A stretch of DNA of 64,000 nt from Coriobacteriaceae bacterium (GTDB lineage Bacteria; Actinomycetota; Coriobacteriia; Coriobacteriales; Coriobacteriaceae): the NCBI GenBank assembly GCA_025993015.1, contig DAJPFV010000001.1, positions 248,001-312,000 on the forward strand, written 5' to 3'. The notes under the pieces are model-generated. The model worked only from the letters and a program-made list of their open reading frames with translations. It was not told where the DNA came from and did not search any database. Position numbers and translations under genes: made by a program. Of this stretch, positions 1 through 8,018 are shown piece by piece. Numbering within the stretch: position 1 is the stretch's first letter; each line of letters starts with the position of its first letter.

Positions 1-563
1 TTATGATGGGCCCCTACGGCTGCCTGGTCACCAAGGCCATCCACGAGAAGCAGATCTACAAGGACTATATCGGTGTCGATGCAAGCGCCGTCGATTTGAT
101 TCGCCCTGCCATGTATGGCGCCTACCACCACATTACGGTAATGGGTCAGCCGGGCGGCGCCGACAAGGCCACAGCGTCCGTCACGAACACCTATGACATC
201 ACGGGCAACCTATGCGAGAACAACGACAAGTTCGCTATCGATCGCGAGCTGCCGCATATCGACATGGGTGACCTGCTTGTAATCCACGATACCGGTGCGC
301 ATGGCTACTCCATGGGCTACAACTACAACGGACGGCTGCGCTCGGCCGAGGTCCTGCTGCGCCCCGATGGCGCGGCCGACCTCATCCGCCGCGCCGAGCG
401 CCCGGGCGATTACTTTGCCACGCTCGACGTGCTGCCGTGCGGCCGAGAGCTGCTGGCCAAGTCGCGCGCCGAAAGTGCACGCCGTCGCGCCAAAGACGAG
501 CGCTTGGCAGTCGCAGCTCAATGGAACAAACGCATCCAGATCGCAGAGGCGAAGGGGAAGAAC
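1..563 (+). CDS. lysA: Diaminopimelate decarboxylase, C-terminal part (5' end outside window)
   Basis: This is the C-terminal barrel of diaminopimelate decarboxylase, the PLP enzyme that makes L-lysine from meso-diaminopimelate. The visible part contains GPYGCLV, a YHHITVMGQ-like strand, YDITGNLCE (the conserved G-x-x-CE segment that contributes an active-site Cys) and DTGAHGYSMGYNYNGR. The reading frame is already open at base 1, so the PLP-lysine domain lies upstream. After the usual end near YFATLD, about 45 charged, helix-prone residues follow with no stop codon, and the frame enters dapA at 564. The product may therefore be a LysA-DapA fusion, or dapA may initiate separately. The family call is firm; the fusion is seen in the sequence, but its expression is inferred. 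Confidence 0.88.
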
Positions 564-1454
564 ATGGACATCCGCAATCTCGAGGGCTCAACCGTCGCCC
601 TAGTTACGCCGTTTAAAAAGGACGGCAGTGTCGACTTTGACGCGCTTGGGCGCCTTATCGATTTCCACCTGCAAAACGGCACCGACGCCATCCTCACCCT
701 AGGCACCACCGGCGAGAGCGCCACGATGACCGACGACGAGGACAACTCCGTTGTCGCCGCGGTGGTCAAGCAAGTTGCAGGACGCGTCCCCGTCATCGCC
801 GGCTCGGGCTCCAACTCCACGCAGACCATGCTCACCAAGTCGCTTACTTACCAGGGCTTGGGAGCCGACGGCCTGCTGCTCATTACCCCCTACTACAACA
901 AGTCTAACGAAGAGGGTATCTATCAGCACTTTAAGACCGTAGCCGATGCCGTGGACATTCCCTGCATCCTGTACAACATCCCCGGTCGTTGCGGCTGCGG
1001 TATCAGCGAGCACAACGTAGAGCGCCTGGCCGCACATCCCAACATCATGGGTATTAAGGAAGCCTCGGGCGACGTCGCCTACGCGGCCAAGATCGCTCAC
1101 CTGCTGTCAGACGACTTCCGCATGTACTCGGGCGAGGACGCGCTTACCGTGCCGCTCATGAGCCTGGGCGCCTCGGGCACCATCAGCGTGTGGGCCGATG
1201 TTCAGCCGCAGCTCGTGCACGACATGTGCCACGCCTATTTGGACGGCGACGTGGAGCGCGCCCGCGATATCCAGATTGCCGGTCAGCCGCTCATCAATGC
1301 CCTCTTTAGCGAGGTCAACCCCATCCCCGTTAAGGAAGCGCTCGCCCAGATGGGCATGATCGAGGCAAACTACCGTATGCCGCTGTGCCCCATGGCAGAC
1401 GACACGCGATCCGCACTTACCGATGCTCTGAAGGGAGCTGGTCTGCTTGATTAA
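564..1454 (+). CDS. dapA: 4-hydroxy-tetrahydrodipicolinate synthase
   Basis: DapA condenses pyruvate with aspartate semialdehyde, the first committed step of lysine/diaminopimelate synthesis. Counting from the ATG at 564 it has 296 residues, normal for the family. The TLGTTGES loop (Thr48, Thr49), Tyr137 in LYNIPGR, Arg142 and the Schiff-base Lys165 in GIKEASGD are all present. An AAGGGG ribosome site lies 6 bases before this ATG, which supports independent initiation, yet the same frame is open back through lysA. The end overlaps the start of dapB by 8 bases. The first three genes form a tight biosynthetic operon with dapH. Confidence 0.95.
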   Translation: MDIRNLEGSTVALVTPFKKDGSVDFDALGRLIDFHLQNGTDAILTLGTTGESATMTDDEDNSVVAAVVKQVAGRVPVIAGSGSNSTQTMLTKSLTYQGLGADGLLLITPYYNKSNEEGIYQHFKTVADAVDIPCILYNIPGRCGCGISEHNVERLAAHPNIMGIKEASGDVAYAAKIAHLLSDDFRMYSGEDALTVPLMSLGASGTISVWADVQPQLVHDMCHAYLDGDVERARDIQIAGQPLINALFSEVNPIPVKEALAQMGMIEANYRMPLCPMADDTRSALTDALKGAGLLD

Positions 1455-2187
1455 GACCGTCATTATGGGAACGGGCCGCATGGGCTCGCTCATCCGCACC
1501 ACCGCCGAAAGCATTGTCGATGCCGCCGGGCAGCCCGTTTTTGATATCGTGGCCCAGATTGGCTTCGATTTGAGCGAGCTCGAGAACGCACCGGCTGCCG
1601 ATGTGATTATCGACTTCTCGAACGTCGCGACCTTCGACGCTGTCGTCGCCTATGTCGAGCGCACGGGCGCGGCGTTGGTCTCAGGCACCACAGGCTACAC
1701 CCCCGAGCAGATGGACCGCCTGCGTGAGCTGGGCCAGAACACCCGCGTTATGCACTCGGGCAATTACTCCATCGGTATCGCAGCCCTGCGCCATCTGGTA
1801 GCGCAGGCTACACGCGAGCTGCCCGGCTTTGACTGCGAAATCGTCGAGACGCACCATAACCAAAAGGTCGACGCCCCCAGCGGCACTGCCAAGTTGTTGC
1901 TCGACGCCGTCGTCGAAGCCGAGCCCGAGGCAGGCTACCACCCCGTCTATGGCCGCGAGGGCATGTGCGGAGCACGCGATCCCAAGGAGATCGGCATGCA
2001 CTCGCTGCGCGGTGGCACTGTCGCCGGCGTCCACGAAGTGAGTTTCTTTGGCCAGGACGAGGAGGTCACGCTCACCCACCGCGCCACGAGCCGTCAGATC
2101 TTTGTCAACGGCGCCCTGGCAGCCGCGCAGAAGCTCGTCGCCCGCGAACCCGGCTTCTATACGTTCGACCAGGTCATGTTTGCCTAA
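1447..2187 (+). CDS. dapB: 4-hydroxy-tetrahydrodipicolinate reductase
   Basis: DapB reduces hydroxy-tetrahydrodipicolinate with NAD(P)H. The 246-residue protein begins with the Rossmann motif MGTGRMG and carries the catalytic segment ETHHNQKVDAPSGTA (His136, His137, Lys140), followed by the substrate-binding SGT. I chose the TTG at 1447: it gives the standard MIKTVIMGTGRMG N-terminus, is preceded by AAGGGAG, and overlaps the dapA stop (TTGATTAA), which indicates translational coupling. The next in-frame ATG at 1465 would cut into the first beta strand. Confidence 0.95.
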   Translation: MIKTVIMGTGRMGSLIRTTAESIVDAAGQPVFDIVAQIGFDLSELENAPAADVIIDFSNVATFDAVVAYVERTGAALVSGTTGYTPEQMDRLRELGQNTRVMHSGNYSIGIAALRHLVAQATRELPGFDCEIVETHHNQKVDAPSGTAKLLLDAVVEAEPEAGYHPVYGREGMCGARDPKEIGMHSLRGGTVAGVHEVSFFGQDEEVTLTHRATSRQIFVNGALAAAQKLVAREPGFYTFDQVMFA

Positions 2188-2226
2188 CCAGGTATCAACC
2201 GAATCCACCCAAAGGAGAGATAGCGA

Positions 2227-2946
2227 ATGAGCAACGCAGCCGAGATGGATGCCCAGGAGATTATCAATTACATCGCCACCGCGCCTAAAAAGACGCCTGT
2301 CAAGCTGTATGTGCGCGAGAAACCCGGCATGAAGGTTGCTTGGGGCGACGCACATGTCTACGGCGGCCGTCGCGGCAAGACCGTCTTTGGCGACTGGGAC
2401 GAGCTCAAAGCCATCCTGGACGCCAACGCCGATTCCATCGATTACTACGACGTCGAGAATGACTGCCGCAACTCCGCCGTCCCCATGCTCGACCTTAAGG
2501 GCATCAACGCCCGCATCGAGCCGGGCGCGATCATTCGCGACCGCGTCGAGATTGGCGACCGTGCCGTCATCATGATGGGCGCCATCATCAACATCGGCTC
2601 CGTTATCGGCGAGGGTTCCATGATCGATATGGGCGCCGTGCTGGGCGGTCGCGCCACCGTGGGCAAGAACTGCCACATCGGCGCCGGCACCGTGCTGGCA
2701 GGCGTTGTGGAGCCCGCCAGCGCCACGCCCGTCATCATCGAGGACGATGTCATGATCGGCGCAAACGCCGTGGTCCTGGAAGGCGTGCACGTGGGCAAGG
2801 GTGCTGTAGTTGCCGCCGGCGCCGTGTGCGTCGAGGACGTCCCCGCCGGCGCCGTCGTGGCCGGTGTCCCCGCCCGCGTCATCAAGATGCGTGACGAGAA
2901 GACCGACAGCAAGACCGGTCTCGAGGAAGGCCTGCGCCAGCTGTAG
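2227..2946 (+). CDS. dapH: Tetrahydrodipicolinate N-acetyltransferase
   Basis: This 239-residue protein has an N-terminal alpha/beta domain and then a long left-handed beta-helix of hexapeptide repeats ([15 protein letters not shown] through [18 protein letters not shown]), ending in the [10 protein letters not shown] segment. Length and layout match DapH of the acetyl branch (B. subtilis type) rather than the longer succinyl-branch DapD. It would acetylate tetrahydrodipicolinate with acetyl-CoA. AAAGGAG precedes the ATG. The acetyl branch then needs an N-acetyl-diaminopimelate aminotransferase and a deacetylase; the aminotransferase at 6736-7899 is a candidate for the former. Confidence 0.92.
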   Translation: MSNAAEMDAQEIINYIATAPKKTPVKLYVREKPGMKVAWGDAHVYGGRRGKTVFGDWDELKAILDANADSIDYYDVENDCRNSAVPMLDLKGINARIEPGAIIRDRVEIGDRAVIMMGAIINIGSVIGEGSMIDMGAVLGGRATVGKNCHIGAGTVLAGVVEPASATPVIIEDDVMIGANAVVLEGVHVGKGAVVAAGAVCVEDVPAGAVVAGVPARVIKMRDEKTDSKTGLEEGLRQL

Positions 2947-2947
2947 G

Positions 2948-2975
2948 GTTACGCGGTTTTACCAAACCGCGTAAC
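2948..2975. other. Perfect 12-bp hairpin after dapH
   Basis: GTTACGCGGTTT and AAACCGCGTAAC form a perfect stem with loop TACC, starting 2 bases after the dapH stop. No T-run follows on either strand, so it is more likely an mRNA 3'-end stabiliser or pause site than a complete intrinsic terminator. The next strong terminator is at 3130-3174. Confidence 0.6.
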
Positions 2976-3129
2976 TAGTCGACGCTACAAACGACCCAGA
3001 GCGGCAATCTGACGTTCAATCGTCGGTCGCGTACCGAAGTACGCTTCCCTCCTCTTTCACGTCACCTTGCTCGCTTAGGGGCGTTTTCGCTGACGTATGC
3101 TCAACCTACGGCGCAATTCAGCTCCAAGC

Positions 3130-3174
3130 AAAAAGGCCGAAGCCCTCATCCGAGGCTTCGGCCTTTGTTTTTTT
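3130..3174. terminator. Bidirectional intrinsic terminator between dapH and ndpA-like gene
   Basis: A 13-bp stem (3132-3144 with 3154-3166, AAAGGCCGAAGCC and its complement) is flanked by an A-run on the left and a T-run at 3168-3174. It lies between convergent genes and can stop transcription from both sides. Confidence 0.9.
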
Positions 3175-3192
3175 GCAGTGTCCAAGCACAGT

Positions 3193-4197
3193 TTATCGAT
3201 TCTCGATGCTGCCGATATTCTTGAGCTCGATGGAGATGAGGCCGTTGGGTTCGTTGACAAACTCGATGTACTCGGAGTTCGAGCCCATCTCGGCCGGGAA
3301 GCTGATCTCGATACCCGTGTCGGTACGGATCTTATGATTGCGCACCGCCGCGCGTTCGACCTGCTTGCGCTCCACGGGCACACGCTCAGGCACTTTCTCC
3401 TCGGTCAGTGCCGCGCGCACACTCTCCTTGATAACCGGTTCGTCCTCAAAGACCTCGTCGACGATATCCCAAGGCGGCAGCTCCTCGTCATCCTCGACCT
3501 TCTCGGCAACGGCAGCCTTAACCTTAGCGAGCGCTATAGCCGTGTTGGCACCGTGCTCCTCGGCGACTTCCTCGACCACACGCGTCACGGTGTCGATGAC
3601 CTCCTTGCCCGATACGCCCGTGTCGCACTGCAGCAGGCCATCGGGGATAAGCATACAGTCCTCGCCGGCAATCTTGCGCTTCTTGTCCACGTAGCCGATC
3701 TCCATGGTACTCGCGCGCACGATGGCATAGCTCGGCACCTTTTGCGAGGGGTTTGGCAGAATGGCGTAGTGGCGCGCGATGTCGTTGCGCACCTCCCCCT
3801 CCTCGCGGCCCACTTCGTGCATAAAAGCCTGCTTGGAGCCCAGCAGCATCACGGCAAACCAGCGGGCATCCTCATCGTCGTCAAAATCGGCCACGAGCAC
3901 GTCGGTGGACTCGGCTTTCTCGGCTTTGGTGAGCTCGGAGGAAATAAACTCCGCAATCTGCTGCGACAGGTCCACGAACTCGCGCTCGCCAAAGAAATAG
4001 CCCTTGAGCTCGCCACCAAACGCAGAGCTCTCGGCAAACGTGGCGCGTTTATTGTCGGCCGAGGTGCGTGCGCGGCGCAGATGCGTGGTCACGAAGTTGC
4101 GCACGGTACGACTCTCGATATCGAGCTCGCGCTGGCTCATGACGTTGACGGCAGAGTCAAAGTCCAGGATATGCAGAATCGCGTGATTGATTTTCAT
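3193..4197 (-). CDS. Nucleoid-associated protein, NdpA/YejK family
   Basis: The 334-residue product matches the 37-kDa nucleoid-associated protein family (NdpA/YejK), which binds the bacterial nucleoid; its detailed role is poorly known. Typical features are the start MKINHAILHILDF, a central YAIVRASTMEIGY region, and the C-terminal IEFVNEPNGLISIELKNIG. I chose Met at 4197 because it matches family N-termini; an in-frame ATG three codons upstream is possible. The middle (about residues 200-270) is acidic and low in complexity. It is transcribed alone and ends at the bidirectional terminator. Confidence 0.8.
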   Translation of the reverse strand: MKINHAILHILDFDSAVNVMSQRELDIESRTVRNFVTTHLRRARTSADNKRATFAESSAFGGELKGYFFGEREFVDLSQQIAEFISSELTKAEKAESTDVLVADFDDDEDARWFAVMLLGSKQAFMHEVGREEGEVRNDIARHYAILPNPSQKVPSYAIVRASTMEIGYVDKKRKIAGEDCMLIPDGLLQCDTGVSGKEVIDTVTRVVEEVAEEHGANTAIALAKVKAAVAEKVEDDEELPPWDIVDEVFEDEPVIKESVRAALTEEKVPERVPVERKQVERAAVRNHKIRTDTGIEISFPAEMGSNSEYIEFVNEPNGLISIELKNIGSIENR

Positions 4198-4271
4198 ATA
4201 CGGCATTCCGTTCTAGATCGATTTCGGCACGAACCAGTATAGCGGTCGAGCCCGCCCCAGGCGCATCGAAG

Positions 4272-4306
4272 ATTGGTGCATCGGGGACAGGTTGCTTTGC
4301 ACCAAT
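4272..4306. repeat. Small palindromic repeat with GGGGACAGGTT core
   Basis: ATTGGTGCA and TGCACCAAT form a 9-bp stem around the loop sequence TCGGGGACAGGTTGCTT. The core is shared with the element at 5492-5520 and, as AAGGGACAGGTT, with those at 42178-42237 and 42911-42922. It sits just 3' of the DUF2974 gene and has no T-run. Confidence 0.65.
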
Positions 4307-4308
4307 GG

Positions 4309-5469
4309 CTAGCGCAGGAGCTCGGACTGCCAAGTCTCGAGCTGTTCTGCCAAACTCTTGCCGGCAGCGGGCATGTCGATCTGGGGTCGTTTGGGCAGCA
4401 GTGCGCATTTAAGGATTGCCGCGATGGTCTGCGAGACAAAGCGTCGCGTATCCTTGTCAAAGCCTTGCGTAGCCTGGAGCATCACGGGCAGGCTCTCGCG
4501 CAGATTCCCAGCGATATCCGCAAACCGCTCAGCACCCGTAGCCTCAAACACGGAGAACAACGCATCTACAAAACGCTCGCGCTCGCTAGGCGACACTGCA
4601 AGCAGCATCTCGCGAATAGAGCCATCAACGTATCGAGCACCGGCGGACAGGCGCTCGCAGTACACGAAGTCGCGACCATCAACCACCCAGCTAAAGGGAT
4701 TGTGTTGCAGCAGGCTGAACTCGGTGCTCTCAACGATGGCATAGTCCTCCTGTGTCTCGAACATCATGCCAAAGATCGACGACCGAGGTAGCGTCTTGTC
4801 GATTCGACCGGAAAGATCGGCAAAGGCGTCGCCGTTCAGGAACTCCTCGACGAAACCCGGACCATCATGGGAATATGCCCGTTCGATTCGCTCACGGGCG
4901 ACATCGGAGCACATTGCCGCACCGTACACCGCAAGGTTTCCACCCTTGGAATGACCTCCGCACAAAAGCGGCCCGTCAATCGCATCCGCCGCCTCGTCCA
5001 CATAACGTGCCGCGGATTCCTGGGCCGGCACAGGACACCGGAACGCCATGTTAAAGTCCTCTTTCCAACCCACAATCGTGCTGTCGGTCCCCCGGAAGGA
5101 AAGGTAACTAAACCCCGCCGGAAACCGGAACGCCATGGCTGCAAACTGCTCCGTCGCCACCACATCGCTCACAGCACGATAGCCGCAAACGTGCACGCCA
5201 CGGTAGCGAGGACTTGCTGCCACGGCCTCCAACAAGGCCCTGCTCCCCTCCGGGTCCCACAAGTCGTCAATCATGTCCCGATAGCACTCGGCACGCAGCA
5301 GCTCGCGTACGTCCAGGCCCTGCCAGTTCGTCAGCTCCGCCATATCACCCGGCAAACGCAAATAGGACAACCACGCAAAGACCAGGCTATCCACCGCGCA
5401 GAACGGCCGCTCCTCAAACGGATCAAACGCCGTCTGGGCATAGGTCAAAAAATTAGGCGAATCCGACAT
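4309..5469 (-). CDS. DUF2974 (Mbeg1-like) alpha/beta hydrolase
   Basis: The 386-residue protein is a lipase-like alpha/beta hydrolase of the DUF2974 type. The strand-turn-helix nucleophile motif GGHSKGGNLAVYGA (Ser in GHSKG, near residue 173) and the upstream YLSFRGTD segment (oxyanion region) are visible. SHDGPGF follows, as in this family. There is no signal peptide, so a cytoplasmic role is likely; the substrate is unknown. GGGAGGG lies just before the ATG. It is monocistronic and bracketed by two related GGGGWCAGGTT repeats. Confidence 0.75.
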   Translation of the reverse strand: MSDSPNFLTYAQTAFDPFEERPFCAVDSLVFAWLSYLRLPGDMAELTNWQGLDVRELLRAECYRDMIDDLWDPEGSRALLEAVAASPRYRGVHVCGYRAVSDVVATEQFAAMAFRFPAGFSYLSFRGTDSTIVGWKEDFNMAFRCPVPAQESAARYVDEAADAIDGPLLCGGHSKGGNLAVYGAAMCSDVARERIERAYSHDGPGFVEEFLNGDAFADLSGRIDKTLPRSSIFGMMFETQEDYAIVESTEFSLLQHNPFSWVVDGRDFVYCERLSAGARYVDGSIREMLLAVSPSERERFVDALFSVFEATGAERFADIAGNLRESLPVMLQATQGFDKDTRRFVSQTIAAILKCALLPKRPQIDMPAAGKSLAEQLETWQSELLR

Positions 5470-5491
5470 GGCCCTCCCATCGACTATAGTG

Positions 5492-5520
5492 CATTGGGGT
5501 CAGGTTACTTTGCACCAAAA
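5492..5520. repeat. GGGGTCAGGTTACTTTGCACC repeat copy
   Basis: Bases 5496-5518 carry GGGGTCAGGTTACTTTGCACC with two changes from the element at 4284-4305. It lies upstream of the DUF2974 gene, so the two copies bracket that gene. No strong stem is formed by this copy. Confidence 0.55.
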
Positions 5521-5549
5521 AAGCGCCCGGGCCGCGTGGACTCGGACGC
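5515..5549 (-). terminator. Intrinsic terminator of ldh
   Basis: On the minus strand a GCGTCCG / CGGGCGC stem (one G-U pair) is followed by a six-base T-run, about 35 bases after the ldh stop. Confidence 0.75.
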
Positions 5550-5583
5550 CTTCATTGTAGCTTTTCGCTCTAGCGAGCTTGAT

Positions 5584-6534
5584 TTAGCAGGAGAAATCGA
5601 CGCTGTCGATGATGTCCTTGAGGGCCTTGGCGGAGACGGTGAGCTCATGCTGCTCGTCATCGTTCAGCGGCACGGGGACGCGGCAGACAACGCCGTCGCG
5701 GCCAACGACGGTCGGCATGGAGATGGCAAGATCGGACAGGCCATACTCGCCCACCATGAGCGAGGAGACAGGCAGAACGGTCTGCTCATCGCGCATAACG
5801 GCGGTGCAGATGCGCTTGACGGCCATGGCGACGCCATAGTAGGTGGCGTGCTTCTTCTCGATGATGGTGTAGGCGGAGTTCTTGACGTCCTCGGCGATGC
5901 GCTTCTCGGCGGCCTCATGCTCCAGATGGCCGTGAAGCTCGCAGAAGGTGTTCAGCGGCACGCCGGCAACCTGGGCGCTGGACCAAGCGACGAACTCGGA
6001 GTCGCCGTGCTCACCCATGACATAGGCCTGAACGTCGCGCGGGTCAACCTCGACGTGGGCACCAAGCATCTGCTGCAGACGGCCGGTGTCGAGCACGGTA
6101 CCGGAACCGATGACGTGGCCCTCGGGCAGGCCGGACATCTTGATGGCGGCGTAGGTCAGAACATCGACCGGGTTGGAGACGATGAGCAGAATGCCGTCGA
6201 AGCCGGACTTCTTAATCTCGGGGATAATGGACTTAAAGATGTTGACGTTCTTGTTGACCAGGTCCAGGCGGGTCTCACCGGGCTTCTGGGCAGCGCCAGC
6301 GGTAACGACAATCATGGCGGCGTCGGCGACATCGGAATAATCGCCGGCGTAGATCTTCATCGGCTCGGCAAACGTCATGCCGTGCGCGATATCCAGGGCC
6401 TCACCCTCGGCGCGGTTCTTGTCCACGTCGATGAGGACCATCTCGGAGAACAGACCACTCTGCATCAGCGCGAACGCCGAAGACGAACCGACGAAACCGC
6501 AGCCGACAATAGCGACCTTCTTCTCGTTAACCAT
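5584..6534 (-). CDS. ldh: L-lactate dehydrogenase
   Basis: This 316-residue NAD-dependent enzyme interconverts pyruvate and L-lactate, the last step of lactic fermentation. It shows the Rossmann motif VGCGFVGSSSAFALM, the DVDKNRAEGEALDIAHG segment, NPVDVLTYAA, and the catalytic GEHGDSEFVAWS with the proton-relay His. I start at ATG 6534, giving MVNEKKVAIVG with GGGAG 6-7 bases upstream; the open frame extends 26 codons further but lacks family similarity. A hairpin lies in its leader (6561-6591) and a terminator follows the gene. Confidence 0.95.
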   Translation of the reverse strand: MVNEKKVAIVGCGFVGSSSAFALMQSGLFSEMVLIDVDKNRAEGEALDIAHGMTFAEPMKIYAGDYSDVADAAMIVVTAGAAQKPGETRLDLVNKNVNIFKSIIPEIKKSGFDGILLIVSNPVDVLTYAAIKMSGLPEGHVIGSGTVLDTGRLQQMLGAHVEVDPRDVQAYVMGEHGDSEFVAWSSAQVAGVPLNTFCELHGHLEHEAAEKRIAEDVKNSAYTIIEKKHATYYGVAMAVKRICTAVMRDEQTVLPVSSLMVGEYGLSDLAISMPTVVGRDGVVCRVPVPLNDDEQHELTVSAKALKDIIDSVDFSC

Positions 6535-6560
6535 TAGAAACTCCCATCTCTCTCCACAAA

Positions 6561-6591
6561 CAAGCCGCCCGGGAACGACCCGAGCGGCTTG
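6561..6591 (-). terminator. Hairpin between aminotransferase gene and ldh
   Basis: CAAGCCGC pairs with GCGGCTTG, with an inner CGGG/CCCG. On the minus strand TTTG follows. It lies 27 bases before the ldh start, so it could terminate the upstream transcript or act in the ldh leader. Confidence 0.55.
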
Positions 6592-6735
6592 TCGTAATCC
6601 CAATACATCCAATCGGGACTTTGATTATGCTCCTATTCGCAGCCAAAAATCGACCGTTTACCGAAATTGTTTGCAGGATTCGTAAAATAACTGCACGAAA
6701 TCGGTTTCGATATATTGACGAGGCGAAATAGCTTT

Positions 6736-7899
6736 CTAATACAGGCCCGCCTCGCGAATGGCCTCGACAGCCAAAGCAATCTGATCGGGCGGCAGGACCA
6801 GCGCCATGCGCACGTGCCCCTCGCCCGAAGGACCAAAGCTCGCGCCCGGCGTCACCACAACGCCGGCCTTCTCCATGAGCTCCTCGCAAAACGCCATGGA
6901 ATCGGTGCGACCACCGGGAAGCTTGGCCCACACAAACATGGAGCCATGCGCGTTGGGACGCTCCCAACCCAGGTCCTCAAGACCGTCGCACAGGGCATCG
7001 CGGCGCTCCTGGTACTTCAGACGCTGCGCCTCGACCTCATCGCGCGGACCGTTCAGGCAGGCGATAGCAGCCTTCTGGATCGGGAAGAACATGCCAAAGT
7101 CGATCTGGCCGCGCAGCTTGGCAAAGGCAGAGACCACGTCCTCGCGGCCGACCAAAAAGCCAATGCGGGCACCGGTGACGTTAAACGACTTGGAAAGCGA
7201 GAAGAACTCCACGCCCACCTCGAGCGCACCGGGATACTGCAAAAAGCTGCCACCCGGCTCGCCGTCGAACACGATGTCGGAGTACGCGTTGTCATGGACG
7301 ATGAGCAGGTCGTGCTCGCGGGCGAAAGCGATGATCTCCTCGTAGATCTCGGGCGTGCCCACCGAGCCCACCGGGTTCGCGGGCAGCGACACGATCATAT
7401 ACTTGGCACGATCGGCCACCTCGGGATCGATACCCGCCACATAGGGCAGGTAATTGTGCTCGGCAACCAGCGGATAGTACTCGAGCTTGGCATCGGCGAT
7501 CTTGGCACCCGCCTCAAAGACCGGGTAGCACGGATCGGGAACCAAAATAGTGTCACCCGGATCGAGCAGGGCCAGGCCCAAATGACCCACGCCCTCCTGC
7601 GTGCCGTTGCACGACTGCACCATGGACGGTGTAATGCCCGAAACGCCAAAGCGGCGCTCATAGTAATCGCACACGGACTGCTTGAGTTCGGGCAGGTCGC
7701 GCAGGGCATACTTCCACATCTCGGGATCTTGCGCCGCTTGAGTGAGCGCCTCGACCACGTGGTCGTACGGCTTAAAGTCGGGCGTGCCCACGCTCATGTT
7801 ATAAATGGTCTTGCCCTGAGCCTTCAGCGCAAGCAGTTTGTTGTTGAGCGAGGCGAAGACCTCCGCGCCAAAGCGGTCGAGACGCTGCGATGCCTGCAT
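6736..7899 (-). CDS. Class I/II aminotransferase, possible N-acetyl-LL-diaminopimelate aminotransferase
   Basis: The 387-residue fold-type I PLP enzyme contains VGTPDFKP, an NGTQEGVGHL cofactor loop, the DNAYSDI aspartate region and the PLP-lysine motif SLSKSFNVTGARIGF. The closest recognisable relatives are LL-diaminopimelate aminotransferase-like proteins. The window encodes the acetyl branch of lysine synthesis (dapH), which needs an N-acetyl-diaminopimelate aminotransferase, so that role is a reasonable inference but not shown. AAAGGTGG precedes the ATG. Another class I amino donor specificity cannot be excluded. Confidence 0.8.
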   Translation of the reverse strand: MQASQRLDRFGAEVFASLNNKLLALKAQGKTIYNMSVGTPDFKPYDHVVEALTQAAQDPEMWKYALRDLPELKQSVCDYYERRFGVSGITPSMVQSCNGTQEGVGHLGLALLDPGDTILVPDPCYPVFEAGAKIADAKLEYYPLVAEHNYLPYVAGIDPEVADRAKYMIVSLPANPVGSVGTPEIYEEIIAFAREHDLLIVHDNAYSDIVFDGEPGGSFLQYPGALEVGVEFFSLSKSFNVTGARIGFLVGREDVVSAFAKLRGQIDFGMFFPIQKAAIACLNGPRDEVEAQRLKYQERRDALCDGLEDLGWERPNAHGSMFVWAKLPGGRTDSMAFCEELMEKAGVVVTPGASFGPSGEGHVRMALVLPPDQIALAVEAIREAGLY

Positions 7900-7917
7900 G
7901 GTGCCACCTTTCGATAT

Positions 7918-7950
7918 AAAAAAACGCGGCGCTCCGACAAGAGCGCCGCG
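7918..7950 (-). terminator. Intrinsic terminator of nadE
   Basis: A perfect 10-bp stem (CGCGGCGCTC, 7925-7934, with 7941-7950) is followed on the minus strand by seven T residues. It separates nadE from the aminotransferase gene. Confidence 0.92.
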
Positions 7951-8018
7951 CGATACGGGCCATCAGATTGCAAAAGTGTAACGCTTGCAACCCCCGTATT
8001 GGTTCAATTTAGCCAACC

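Noticed and set aside
4867..6537. 556-codon open frame on the plus strand opposite ldh and the DUF2974 gene
   Set aside because: It is the antisense shadow of two well-supported genes; its protein is low-complexity His/Asp/Gly/Leu-rich with no family signature.
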